Below are positions 16,651 through 26,403 of a stretch of 64,000 bases of DNA, one piece after another; the first letter of the stretch is position 1, and every line of letters begins with the position of its first letter. The position numbers and the translations under genes are program-made. This DNA is from an uncultured Bacteroidales bacterium (GTDB taxonomy: Bacteria > Bacteroidota > Bacteroidia > Bacteroidales > UBA932): NCBI GenBank assembly GCA_944323825.1, contig CALUTY010000011.1, forward strand, positions 1 through 64,000, in the 5' to 3' direction. The notes below the pieces were generated by a model, which was not told where the DNA came from, searched no databases, and saw nothing but the letters and a program-made list of their open reading frames with translations.

Positions 16651-19230
16651 TCAGTCGGCGGGGTATGTGGGGAGGGTGGCGGTGGCGGGCTTCAGGCCTT
16701 TGGAACGGGCTTCGAGGGTGAGGAGGCCGGGGGTTTCAGAGGACTGGACGATGACGGTGAGCATGCCGTTGAAGGCGTGCATGCGGGGGTGGTGGAAGAT
16801 GTCGAGGCAGGTGGGGTCGCCGTTGGCGGAGGCGCGGTAGGAGCCGGCGCCGGTGACCTTGAATGACACTTCACGGCTGTCGTGGGGACAAAGGTTGCCG
16901 TCCTTGTCTACGATCCTGACGGTGTAATAGGCAAGGTCCTTGCCGTCGGCACGGAGGGAGTCGGGCAGGGATGACTTGACGAGCTCGATGTGATGGGGCT
17001 TTCCGGCGGTGCGGACGACCTTTTCGGCCACAGGCTTGCCGTTGTCATCATAGGCGACGACCTTCAGCTCGCCGGGCTGCCAGACGGCATCATGCCACAT
17101 CAGGCGGTAGCGGCTCTCAAGGTCTTCAGTGACACCGCCCTGTGTAGGGGCCGAGGCGGGAGCTTTTCTCTTGCGGCCATAGCTGACGCCATTGATGAAG
17201 AGTTCGGCTTCAGGCCAGGAAGTGTAGACGAAGACAGGAATCTCTTCGCCTTCATGGCCTTCCCAGTTCCAATGAGGGAGGACGTGGAGGGTCGGGGACT
17301 CGCGGTTCCAGATGCTGCGGTAGAGCCAATAGCGATCCTTAGGGATGGAGGCGAGGTCTATGATGCCGAACATGGAGCTGTGGTTGGGCCAGGAATCCTT
17401 GTCATAGGGGCTCGGCTCGCCGAGATAGTCGAAACCTGTCCAGACGAACTGGCCGAGGGTCCATTCATAGTCATCCGCAAGGGCGAAATCTATGTCGGGG
17501 ACATTGGACCAGGCGCAGGCATCCAGATCGTAGGCGGAGCAATGGTGGTCGGCATCGACGGCACCGAAACGCTTTTCTGCAGGCAGCTTGTACACGCCAC
17601 GGGAGCTGACGGTCGAAGCGGTTTCTGAACCGAGGACAAGACCCTGCGGAAGGCGGTCGTATGCCTCCAGGTATCTGAAAGTCCTGTAATTGATGCCGGG
17701 GATGTCAATCATGGAGGCAAAGCCGTTGTCAAGGACACAGGTCACCTGGTCCATGCCGCAGGTCACAAGACGGCCAGGGTCTTCACGATGGCAGATGTCC
17801 TGGAGGAATTTCGCCACTTTGTAGCCTTCCGGCTTGCACTGGGTCGGGACCTCGTTGCCGATGCTCCACATCACGACACAAGGGTTGTTGCGGTACTGAT
17901 GGAGCATGTTCACCATGTCCCTTTCAGCCCATTCATTGAAAAAGCGGTGGTAGCCGTTGGCGCATTTGGCTATGTCCCATTCGTCGAAAGGCTCTATCAT
18001 CATCATGAAGCCCATCTCATCGCAAAGGCGCACAAGTTCAGGAGCAGGCATGTTGTGGGATGTGCGGATGGCATCGCAGCCCATATTCTTCAGAAGATCG
18101 AGCTGATGCCTCAGGGCGGAAACATTGATGGCGGCGCCGAGGGGGCCGAGGTCATGATGGTTGCAGACACCCTGGAACTTGCGGCGCTGGCCGTTGAGAT
18201 AGAATCCCTTCTCCGGGATGAACTCTATGGAGCGGATACCGAAACGGGTCTTGTAGACATCCTGAAGGCTGCTGCCGTCATAAATCCTTGTGACGGCAGT
18301 GTAGAGAGCCGGTGACTCAGGGGACCACAGCTGCGGATTCTCCACAATCAGATTCTGCACAAACGGATTGCCATGAACGGACTTGCCCTCGAATGAACGG
18401 GAGGCGACCGTCTTTCCGTCAGGTGCGACTATATCAGTGACAATGGTGAGTGTCCTGTCATCAGCATTTTCCACATTTGTCTTCAGACACACCGAGGCAA
18501 AATCCTTCTCCACATGAGGAGTGGTGACCTGCGTGCCCCAAACAGGGACATGGATCTCCGAAGTGGTGACAAGATGGACATTGCGGTAGAGTCCCGCTCC
18601 GGGATACCACCTGGAAGAATTTGGCCTGTTCTCCAGGCGGACGGCAAGCACATTCTTACCCCCGGGCTCAGACGTCAGGCAGTCGGTGACATCGCAATGG
18701 AAAGAGCTGTAGCCATACGGCCAGAAGCACACTGCCTTGCCGTTGACATATACCCTCGCCTCGCTCATCGCACCGTCGAAGATGAGGGTCGCACGCTTTC
18801 CCTCCGGCACTGTAAATTCTGTCCTGTACCAGCCTGCACCTACATACGGGAGGCCTCCCGTGCGGCCGGTCTTCAGTGAAGCCTTCGTTTCAAAATTCTG
18901 TGTCACTGCGACATTCTGCAGGTCATTATTCCTGTCGAAAGGGCCGGTTATCGCCCAGTCGTGAGGCACTGACACCGTCTGCCACGAGGAATCGTCAAAA
19001 GTGACGGACGCCGCAGCGGGAGCCGTGCCTGACTCTATCAGGCCGAGTTCTTCTCCGGGCTGCACTTCGCCGAGATGGAATTTCCATCCTTTTTCCAGCA
19101 GGATGTCGGACCTTACGCTGATGCCGTATTCATCAGACACGGAATGCAGGTCTTCCGCAGAGGAAGACGAAACGGCAGGAAAGAAAAAACACAGGGCTGA
19201 TGCCGCAAGACAGAATTTTTTCATTGTCAA
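16651..19230 (-). CDS. GH2 family beta-galactosidase-like enzyme
   Basis: The protein has 859 residues (or 857 from MKKFC) with a signal peptide ending near residue 25. Jelly-roll sugar-binding domain at about 45-225 (VPHDWAITGPFD), Ig-like domain at 226-335, TIM barrel at 336-620 (KFQGVCNHHDLGPLGAA), and a C-terminal Ig-like domain with invasin-like end. The acid/base is Glu460 in SIGNEVP and the nucleophile Glu536 in LGSETAS. This fits exo-acting beta-galactosidases common in PULs, acting in the periplasm. It is last in the PUL. The exact sugar specificity is not certain. Confidence 0.92.
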   Translation of the reverse strand: MTMKKFCLAASALCFFFPAVSSSSAEDLHSVSDEYGISVRSDILLEKGWKFHLGEVQPGEELGLIESGTAPAAASVTFDDSSWQTVSVPHDWAITGPFDRNNDLQNVAVTQNFETKASLKTGRTGGLPYVGAGWYRTEFTVPEGKRATLIFDGAMSEARVYVNGKAVCFWPYGYSSFHCDVTDCLTSEPGGKNVLAVRLENRPNSSRWYPGAGLYRNVHLVTTSEIHVPVWGTQVTTPHVEKDFASVCLKTNVENADDRTLTIVTDIVAPDGKTVASRSFEGKSVHGNPFVQNLIVENPQLWSPESPALYTAVTRIYDGSSLQDVYKTRFGIRSIEFIPEKGFYLNGQRRKFQGVCNHHDLGPLGAAINVSALRHQLDLLKNMGCDAIRTSHNMPAPELVRLCDEMGFMMMIEPFDEWDIAKCANGYHRFFNEWAERDMVNMLHQYRNNPCVVMWSIGNEVPTQCKPEGYKVAKFLQDICHREDPGRLVTCGMDQVTCVLDNGFASMIDIPGINYRTFRYLEAYDRLPQGLVLGSETASTVSSRGVYKLPAEKRFGAVDADHHCSAYDLDACAWSNVPDIDFALADDYEWTLGQFVWTGFDYLGEPSPYDKDSWPNHSSMFGIIDLASIPKDRYWLYRSIWNRESPTLHVLPHWNWEGHEGEEIPVFVYTSWPEAELFINGVSYGRKRKAPASAPTQGGVTEDLESRYRLMWHDAVWQPGELKVVAYDDNGKPVAEKVVRTAGKPHHIELVKSSLPDSLRADGKDLAYYTVRIVDKDGNLCPHDSREVSFKVTGAGSYRASANGDPTCLDIFHHPRMHAFNGMLTVIVQSSETPGLLTLEARSKGLKPATATLPTYPAD

Positions 19231-19323
19231 TAACTATTTTATTAGGATTATCCGGAATAATACCCCTAAACCATACCGGTCATCCTGAACTTGATTAATT
19301 TGTGCTCACTTAATCGCAATGGT

Positions 19324-19338
19324 CCGGGTCAAGCCCGG
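19324..19338. repeat. Short GC palindrome in intergenic gap
   Basis: CCGGG, TCAAG, CCCGG forms a 5-base-pair hairpin within the 134-base gap between two PUL enzymes. The surrounding text resembles short dispersed palindromes seen between genes in many genomes. There is no T-tract after it on the minus strand, so a terminator role is weak. Confidence 0.35.
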
Positions 19339-19364
19339 AATGAGCGGCCTCCGCAGAAACAAGG

Positions 19365-22352
19365 TCATTCGGTCACGGAGATCTTCACTTTCTTGTCCTT
19401 GACGATGATGTAATATTCACCGGAATCGACAAAGCGGTTGCCGTCGCCGTCCACGAAGCCGAGGTCACGGAGAGGTTCAATCTCGAATGTGAATGTACGG
19501 CTTTCACCGGCCTTGATGAGCTGCTTTTCAAAATGCTTCAGTTCCTTGACAGGGCGGGTCAGGCGGCTGTACGGATCGCAGATGAACCAGTGTACGGTTT
19601 CCTTTCCGTCCATCTTGCCGACATTTGTCACTGTCACCTCAGCCGTGATCTTGCCGTCACGGGCTACACTCTCAGACGACACCCTGACAGGAGAATATTC
19701 GAAATCAGTGTAGCTCAGACCATGGCCGAACTCATACATAGGAGTGCTCGGAATGTCCTGATACAGACCCTGTGTGCCGCGGCGGCCGCTGTTGCGCCTG
19801 TCATAATATATCGGAATCTGCCCGGTAGTGTACGGGAATGTGATCGCAAGCTTTCCGGAAGGATTATAACGCCCTGTAAGAATGCCTGCAACGGCATTCC
19901 CGGCACGGACTCCCGGCTGCCATATCTCAAGCATGGCATCCGCATTCTTTTCCATCCTGGTGACATCAAGAGGTCTGCCGCTCGAAAGCACGAGCACGAC
20001 AGGCTTGCCGGTCTTGCTGACCGCAGCAAGCAGTTCCTCCTGTATTTCAGGCAGGGCTATTGTGGAACGGGACGCATTCTCCCCGCTCCATCTGCGCCTT
20101 TCGCCAAGGCACACGACCACGATGTCAGCAGACTCCGCAAGCGACACGGCCTCTGCAAATCCGGTGGTGTCATTCCCCTCGAAGTCACAGCCTCTTGCTG
20201 TCAGGACCTCCGCCTTGCCGGAGAGTTCTTCAGAAAGGGCCGAATATATGCTTGTCACGTCCGTTGCCTGCCCCCGGGCGGCCCAGCTGCCGAGAAGGTC
20301 TTCCTGATTGTCCGCAAACGGTCCGACCAGGGCAATCCTTGACACTCCCGACAAAGGCAGGACACTACCCTCATTTTTCAAAAGCACCATGGACTCCTGC
20401 GCCATCCGCTCTGCAGCCTCCAGACTTTCAGGAAGGAGGAACCGCTCTTCCTGTGGCCTCTCCTCGGTGTACGGATTTTCAAAGAGGCCGAGCCTGAACT
20501 TGAGTCGGAGGACCCTTCTGACGGCATCATCCACCTGAGCCATGCTGACCTTGCCCTCCGAAATGAGGGCCGGAAGATGCTTCATATAGAGATCATCCAC
20601 CATATCCATCTCAATGCCGGCATTGAAGGCATAGCAGGCAGCTTCCTTTCCGTCTCTGGCCATGCCCTGGTTGATCAGCTGTATCACGGCATCCCAGTCG
20701 GAAACGACAAAGCCGTCATGCCCCCATTTTTCCTTGAGCACCTCTGTCAATGTGTACCGGTTGGCGGATGCAGGGGTACCGCTGATGTTGTTGAATGAAC
20801 TCATCAGGGTGGCGGCTCCGGCCTTCACGCCTGCTTCGAACGGAGGGAGATAGGTATCCCAGAGAGTCTGGCGGGAAATCTCCGTAGGGACATAGTCACG
20901 GCCGGCCTCGGAAGCCCCGTAGCCTACATAATGCTTAAGACAGGCGGCGATATTGTTTTCCTTGGACAGGTCATCGCCCTGATAGCCCCTTACAGAGGCG
21001 GCACCGAACACGGCATTGGTGTAAGGGTCTTCCCCATATCCTTCCGACACCCTGCCCCAGCGCGGATCCCTTGCCACATCGACCATAGGGGAGAATGTCC
21101 AGTTCACTCCGGTGGAATATGCTTCCCGAGCAGCCACACGGCAGGCTTCAGATGCAAGTTCCGGATTCCATGAACATGCCTGTCCGAGAGGTATCTGGTA
21201 TATGGTCCTGAAGCCATGTATGACATCGAAGCCGAAGAGAATCGGGATGCCGAGGCGGGAATCCTCGACCGCATGTTTCTGCATGGCATTCCTCAACACG
21301 GCGTCATCACCGAAATATATCAATGAACCGATTTCGGAAGGAATGCGGCTCACCGTTTCCCCGATGTTGTTGATATTGTCGTTCCGTCCGAGGACATACT
21401 GGTTGAGCTGGCATATCTTCTCATGCAGGGTCATCCTCGAAAGGAGGTCATCGACACGGGCCTCAACCGGAGCGGAAGCGTCCTTATACACCACAGGCAG
21501 CTCTGCGACATTTATCGCCGTCACCCTGTCCGGGTGCCTTACAGCCTCGTATGCCGCCATCTGGGCCACCTCCTTCCGGTCAGCCGTGAGGCCCTGAGGA
21601 GCATAGCTGTTGCCGAGGACATGGCCGAAAATCTTTTCATACCATGTGCAGGCAGCGGTATAGCGGCCAACGAGGAGGTCAAGATGATATCCGTCACGGG
21701 TCATGTTGTCACCGACAAATGAGGTCCGGGCATTCTGCACAGCCGTTCCTGTCGGAATGACAATCTTTATCTTCACAAGTTTTGCTGCACGGTTCACGGC
21801 ATCGGTGATGGCATTGTACATGGTCATCTGGTTCTGGCCGTAATTCTTGAACCCGCTATGTCCGGAGTCCTGCTGATAAGCCCAGGTCTGGTGCATCATG
21901 AATCTGGCGTCCTTAGGAACCCTTGCCTTCACATATTCATAAAGCGCAGGAAGGAAGGATTCGAAGGTTTCGTATTTCCCGGACAGGGGACTTGCCTGCT
22001 GGAAGCTGACATAATCCCACGGCTCGTCCGCCAGAATCTTCTCCAGTGTCATGCCGCGGATTTCCTTCTTTACCGCACTGCCTCCCTCGCCGATCTTGCG
22101 GTAGGCATAATCCGCCACATTGTTTTTCGCGTTGTTCAGATGTCTTTCCAGAGTGCATCCTCCGATAAAGACATTGCCGATGATGACAGGAATCCCGTCG
22201 GCTTCGGCAAGTTCATAAAGATTCTGCTCGACGGCATCCTGAGAGAAGCTGTTCCCTATGGCAAGGATCCGGACCGTGTCCTTCGGCGTCCCAGCCAGCA
22301 TCGGAATGCACAGAAGCAATGTCAATACAGACAGCAGAAATATCCTTTTCAT
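19365..22352 (-). CDS. DUF4886 (SGNH-like) - GH3 fusion enzyme
   Basis: The 995-residue secreted protein has a signal peptide (1-20). Residues 27-275 are DUF4886, an SGNH-hydrolase-like fold: AIGNSFSQDA places Ser35 as nucleophile candidate, and TRDGYHLD places Asp220 and His223 as the rest of the triad. Residues 295-995 are a complete BglX-like GH3 (VDDLLSRMTLHEKICQL; nucleophile Asp552 in GFVVSDWDA; FPYTTGQIPIYYDRRNSGRR; C-terminal Fn3-like domain from about 860). GH3 enzymes remove beta-glucose, xylose or similar non-reducing ends. The fusion suggests removal of an acyl group and a sugar from the same side chain. A free-standing DUF4886 protein exists at 38582-39736. Confidence 0.9.
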   Translation of the reverse strand: MKRIFLLSVLTLLLCIPMLAGTPKDTVRILAIGNSFSQDAVEQNLYELAEADGIPVIIGNVFIGGCTLERHLNNAKNNVADYAYRKIGEGGSAVKKEIRGMTLEKILADEPWDYVSFQQASPLSGKYETFESFLPALYEYVKARVPKDARFMMHQTWAYQQDSGHSGFKNYGQNQMTMYNAITDAVNRAAKLVKIKIVIPTGTAVQNARTSFVGDNMTRDGYHLDLLVGRYTAACTWYEKIFGHVLGNSYAPQGLTADRKEVAQMAAYEAVRHPDRVTAINVAELPVVYKDASAPVEARVDDLLSRMTLHEKICQLNQYVLGRNDNINNIGETVSRIPSEIGSLIYFGDDAVLRNAMQKHAVEDSRLGIPILFGFDVIHGFRTIYQIPLGQACSWNPELASEACRVAAREAYSTGVNWTFSPMVDVARDPRWGRVSEGYGEDPYTNAVFGAASVRGYQGDDLSKENNIAACLKHYVGYGASEAGRDYVPTEISRQTLWDTYLPPFEAGVKAGAATLMSSFNNISGTPASANRYTLTEVLKEKWGHDGFVVSDWDAVIQLINQGMARDGKEAACYAFNAGIEMDMVDDLYMKHLPALISEGKVSMAQVDDAVRRVLRLKFRLGLFENPYTEERPQEERFLLPESLEAAERMAQESMVLLKNEGSVLPLSGVSRIALVGPFADNQEDLLGSWAARGQATDVTSIYSALSEELSGKAEVLTARGCDFEGNDTTGFAEAVSLAESADIVVVCLGERRRWSGENASRSTIALPEIQEELLAAVSKTGKPVVLVLSSGRPLDVTRMEKNADAMLEIWQPGVRAGNAVAGILTGRYNPSGKLAITFPYTTGQIPIYYDRRNSGRRGTQGLYQDIPSTPMYEFGHGLSYTDFEYSPVRVSSESVARDGKITAEVTVTNVGKMDGKETVHWFICDPYSRLTRPVKELKHFEKQLIKAGESRTFTFEIEPLRDLGFVDGDGNRFVDSGEYYIIVKDKKVKISVTE

Positions 22353-22383
22353 CGTATTTTTATTAACAATTAATTTGTCAAAT

Positions 22384-24198
22384 TCACCGGCCGTTGTTCT
22401 TTATGTCCATGTAATAGTCATGCATGATGTACCAGGCCTTTTTCCTGTAGCCCTGGTCGGAAACAAGGCCTTTCCTGTTCCAGTCCTCCTGATTGGTCGG
22501 ATGGAAGCGGTAAGGGGACCTGAAATCGAACAGAATCCACGGGGAAACTCCGGCAAGGTTCGGAATATGGCGGAACATTTCGATGTTGTCCCTGTAGAGT
22601 TTTGCCTGATAATCCTCGCTCCACGAACTGGCCACAGTCTCGTCCCCTGACTGTCCGTAAAGGGCTTCTCCTCCGAACTCGGAAATGATGAGAGGCTTGT
22701 CGGGAACCACATCCCAGACAGCTTCCGTCGGGTCGAGCGGCCACGGATGATACCAACCCATGTATTTGTTGACGGCCACGACATCAAGCGAGGATGTGAA
22801 ACCGTCATTCATTTCAAAGTGCCGCGTCTTGTCATTGAAGAACACAAGGTCGAATGCAGCCACATAGAGCCTCGTGGTGTCTATGGATTTCCCCGTTTCG
22901 AGAAGGGAGGTGAGAAAGGCATTGCGGGCATCGGAAGGCTTGGTCTCATTGGCGACTCCCCAGAAGCCGACGGCACACCTGTTCTTGTCCCTAGTTATCA
23001 TCTCCGTCAGCATCCGCTGCGCCTTGGCCTGCGTGCCGGCATCCTCAAAGTCTATCCCTTGCCAGATCGGAATTTCCTGCCAAAGCACTATCCCCATCTT
23101 TTCTGCAAGACGGACCGTATATTCGTTCTGCGGATAATGTGCAAGACGGACCATGTTCACACCGAGAGCACGGGCTTCGGAAAGCAGCATCACAGCATCT
23201 GCCTCGGAAAATGCACGGCCCTTGCGCTGGGGTATTTCCTCATGGAAAGATATGCTCCTCATGAATGTCGGCCTGCCGTTGATGAAAATCTTCGTCCCGT
23301 CGACGGAAATGTTCCTGAAGCCGATGGACTCCTCCACCATGTCGGAAGCAGAAGACACGATGACATCGTAGAGCTTCGGATCGTCCGGTGACCAGCGGCG
23401 GAGCTTCTTCACCTTAAAGGAGGCAGAAGCCCGGCCGTTTCCGTCCGTCACAAGTTCCTGTGAAATCTTCAGTTCCGGAATCTCTATCTTCACTGTTTCA
23501 GACACGGTGCCAGACAATGTCACCGAAGCATTGATGACATCGGGACTGTTCTTGTCCAGCTGTATGAAATAGTCCTGGATGTAGACTTCAGGAGTGGTAA
23601 TGAGCATGACATCACGGGTGATGCCGCCGTAGTTCCACCAGTCAAAGGCAAGGGCCGGGATGGCATCCGGAGTGCGGCGGTTGTTCACCTCGACCGCGAT
23701 GAAATTGTCCCCGTCCTTCAGCCTGTCCGTCACCTCCACCTGGAACGGGGTAAACCCGCCTTCATGGCTTGCAATCTCTTCCCCGTTAAGGTAGACGCGG
23801 CACCTGTAGCTCACGGCACCGAAATAGAGGAACTGCCTTTTGCCCGGAACCGGAGATGCGTCAAAATGACGGGCATACCACACCGTGCCCTCATAATATT
23901 TGAGTTCAGGTGCCTGGGAATTCCAGTCGCCGGGGACATTCAGACGGAGTCCGCCCTCGAAGGAATATTCATAAAATTCTTCCTTTGACTGTGGCGTCCT
24001 GTTCTCATAAATCTTCATTTTGAGACCCTGGTCATACAGGTCCACAATCGCATTCCATTTGCCGTTGAGAAGGGTGTAGTCCCGGCCATAGACATTGGTC
24101 ATGAATGCAGGGGCTTCCTGCGGCACTGACTCTTCCGCAGCATTTGCGGCAAGGGGAAAAAACAGGGCGACAGCCGCCGCCAAGATGCTAACTTTCAT
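22384..24198 (-). CDS. GH2 family beta-glucuronidase-like enzyme
   Basis: The protein has 604 residues with signal peptide MKVSILAAAVALFFPLAANA. The sugar-binding domain spans 40-200 (LNVPGDWNSQAPEL), an Ig-like domain 200-295, and the TIM barrel 300-590. The acid/base is Glu418 in GVANETKP and the nucleophile Glu507 in IISEFGGEA. Size and the 'NVPGDWN' and 'SEFG' patterns are nearest to beta-glucuronidase-type GH2, as opposed to the longer galactosidase at 16651. It is preceded closely by GH36, in the same transcript. A uronate or galactose terminus is inferred. Confidence 0.88.
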   Translation of the reverse strand: MKVSILAAAVALFFPLAANAAEESVPQEAPAFMTNVYGRDYTLLNGKWNAIVDLYDQGLKMKIYENRTPQSKEEFYEYSFEGGLRLNVPGDWNSQAPELKYYEGTVWYARHFDASPVPGKRQFLYFGAVSYRCRVYLNGEEIASHEGGFTPFQVEVTDRLKDGDNFIAVEVNNRRTPDAIPALAFDWWNYGGITRDVMLITTPEVYIQDYFIQLDKNSPDVINASVTLSGTVSETVKIEIPELKISQELVTDGNGRASASFKVKKLRRWSPDDPKLYDVIVSSASDMVEESIGFRNISVDGTKIFINGRPTFMRSISFHEEIPQRKGRAFSEADAVMLLSEARALGVNMVRLAHYPQNEYTVRLAEKMGIVLWQEIPIWQGIDFEDAGTQAKAQRMLTEMITRDKNRCAVGFWGVANETKPSDARNAFLTSLLETGKSIDTTRLYVAAFDLVFFNDKTRHFEMNDGFTSSLDVVAVNKYMGWYHPWPLDPTEAVWDVVPDKPLIISEFGGEALYGQSGDETVASSWSEDYQAKLYRDNIEMFRHIPNLAGVSPWILFDFRSPYRFHPTNQEDWNRKGLVSDQGYRKKAWYIMHDYYMDIKNNGR

Positions 24199-24209
24199 AA
24201 ATATGATTT

Positions 24210-26363
24210 TTATTTCAATTCATAGCGGTACAGGGCGAAGGAGTTTTCGCGTGGAAGGGAAAATTCCACGGTGCCGTCACGGCCGGAAACTGCCTTGAAC
24301 GGCTTCCCGTCGCCGAGGACGGATGTCAATGACAGTTTGGTTCCCTCCGGCAGCCATGTGGAAACCGGGGCACAGCTGTCGCCGGAAGATTCGCGGAACA
24401 CGAGGACATAGCCTGACCTGTCGTCCGAAATGGACTGGAACCCGGTCCACGAACGGCCCGAAGGCTCCTCGCCTATCGGCAGGATGACTCCGTTGTGGAA
24501 ATCTTCCTGCACCTTCCTGTATTCTGAGACAAGGCTGCCGAGGGAGAATGCCTCTTCCGGCAGATTGGACGCCTCCATCCATGCAAGAGGCTGGCCAGCC
24601 ATGGAAATGGCGAAAAGATAGCCGAAGTCATATCTTGCCGGGGCAAACGGATCATCCCCGTATTTTCCGGCATTGCGCCATTTGTTCAGGAACTCTATCT
24701 GCATCTTCTCGGCAGGGACATATTTTGAAAGCTGCCAGAGATTGCGGAGAGTCCAGTACGGATAATAATTCTGCCAGTCTGTATAGCGGTTCTCCAAAAA
24801 TATGTTGCCGTACTCGTTGAACATGTGATAGCCTCCGCGGCGGCCTGCAGTGGCGTCGAGATTGAACATGACCTGGTTGTCCGTGTCCGCAAGCACCTTG
24901 TCGAAAAGGCGGCGGAGATTGGTTTCGGCGGTCTTGGACGGTATGGCAAGCCCGTCTATCTTGAATGTCCTGATGCCGTATTCCTTATAGAGGGCGGTGA
25001 TGGCGGCGGCATCCTTTTCCCAGTCTGCGAAGTCATTCTGCACGCTCGGATTGAACCAGAGGCAGATCTCTATGCCGAGTTCCCGCCCCTTCTCCACTAT
25101 CGGGGTGAGTCCGTGTGGATATTTCACGGGGTCTGGAGTCCAGTAGTCAGGGTTGTCCCAGATGTTCTTGAAAGAGCCTTTTGCCAATGCCGAATTGGGG
25201 CTTTTCCCCACCTGCCAGCCGTCATCTATCTGGAAATGGGTGATGCCGAGGCGGGCGGCCTTTTCAAGCTCCGCAAGGCAGAATGCCTCATTGACCTTGG
25301 TGTCCTGGCTGCGGTCGCCCCATGTGTTCATCATGACCATCTCGTCACGGGTGCCGATATGGCGGCGGATATTCTTCTGATATGAGCGGAGAGAGGTCAG
25401 GGCGCTCAATTCGCCCGGACCATACACCCCGACAACGCAGGAATATGCCTTTGTCCACTCCTGTGCATCAATATCTTCCGGTCCGATGCCAAGTCCTGTC
25501 ACCGCGAAACTGCCGAAATCGGCGATGAAATCGGAGCCTCGGTACGCAAGCTGGACACTCGAGCACGGGGACTCCTTGAGAAACCATAGCCCGTTGCCGT
25601 CCTCACCGTTCCGGAGAAAGAGGAGATTGCCCCGAAGTCCGGTCTTTCTGTAGGAAATGATGTCCCTTTCGGTGACAAGGTTGTTGTTCCAGTCGGTTAC
25701 ATCCCAGAATTCCACCGCCTTTGCGTGCCAGTGCATCCCGCCAAGGGAAAGGCGGTCCAGGACTGCATTGGAAGAGGCGGACTTCATGTCCTCTGCAAAC
25801 TCTATGTTCTTCCTGTCGGCTACATTCACCTCCTGTGCTGTGGACTGGAAAGAGCCCGAAGCCGCGGCGGCACCGGAATCCTTCCATCTGAGCCAGGTGT
25901 CGCAGGCGATGGCCGGACAACCGTCATAGATGCGGTATTCCCTCCTGACAAGAAGGCTGCCTTTGGAATATGTGACGGATGCGACCTTGTGGGCAGGGCG
26001 GATTTCCGTCTGCGGCACATCCGTCACGGAAAAGGAGGCGTTCTCTCCCGGACCGGAATCGCCGGCGAAGAAAAAGTCAGGGGTGAGGCTGGTCATTTCA
26101 TGGCTTGTCCCGAGAGCCTTGTCCGTCAGGGAGGCAGTCATCAGATTGCCGCCGTTCCAGACAAATTTCCTTTCGATGAGGCTGTTGCCGATGACAAGGG
26201 TGTCTCCGTCCAGAGATGCATAGCTGCCGGGACCGGCAACGGACGGCAATGGGAGCAAGGCAAATGCAGCAACGAGAAAAACGGCAGCTTTCCCATAAGT
26301 TTCCCTGATGATTTTCCGGGAAAGAAAGGTTCTGATATTCTTACAGACAATCATGTGTTTCAA
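24210..26363 (-). CDS. GH36-like alpha-galactosidase
   Basis: The 717-residue protein has a signal segment at about 25-43 (hydrophobic, ending PSVAG). An N-terminal beta-rich super-sandwich (45-330) precedes a TIM barrel (335-620). Clan GH-D features are clear: 'QIDDGWQ' at 378-384, nucleophile Asp470 in TFKIDG, and a candidate acid/base Asp529 in ENRYTDW. A small C-terminal beta domain ends the chain. The family releases alpha-linked galactose, and relatives act on other alpha-glycosides. It lies between the FAD enzyme and GH2, probably on one transcript from about 28.33 kb. Confidence 0.85.
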   Translation of the reverse strand: MKHMIVCKNIRTFLSRKIIRETYGKAAVFLVAAFALLPLPSVAGPGSYASLDGDTLVIGNSLIERKFVWNGGNLMTASLTDKALGTSHEMTSLTPDFFFAGDSGPGENASFSVTDVPQTEIRPAHKVASVTYSKGSLLVRREYRIYDGCPAIACDTWLRWKDSGAAAASGSFQSTAQEVNVADRKNIEFAEDMKSASSNAVLDRLSLGGMHWHAKAVEFWDVTDWNNNLVTERDIISYRKTGLRGNLLFLRNGEDGNGLWFLKESPCSSVQLAYRGSDFIADFGSFAVTGLGIGPEDIDAQEWTKAYSCVVGVYGPGELSALTSLRSYQKNIRRHIGTRDEMVMMNTWGDRSQDTKVNEAFCLAELEKAARLGITHFQIDDGWQVGKSPNSALAKGSFKNIWDNPDYWTPDPVKYPHGLTPIVEKGRELGIEICLWFNPSVQNDFADWEKDAAAITALYKEYGIRTFKIDGLAIPSKTAETNLRRLFDKVLADTDNQVMFNLDATAGRRGGYHMFNEYGNIFLENRYTDWQNYYPYWTLRNLWQLSKYVPAEKMQIEFLNKWRNAGKYGDDPFAPARYDFGYLFAISMAGQPLAWMEASNLPEEAFSLGSLVSEYRKVQEDFHNGVILPIGEEPSGRSWTGFQSISDDRSGYVLVFRESSGDSCAPVSTWLPEGTKLSLTSVLGDGKPFKAVSGRDGTVEFSLPRENSFALYRYELK

Positions 26364-26403
26364 TTAATTGTGGTTCATAAAGCAATCAGAGTCAGAAGTT
26401 CGG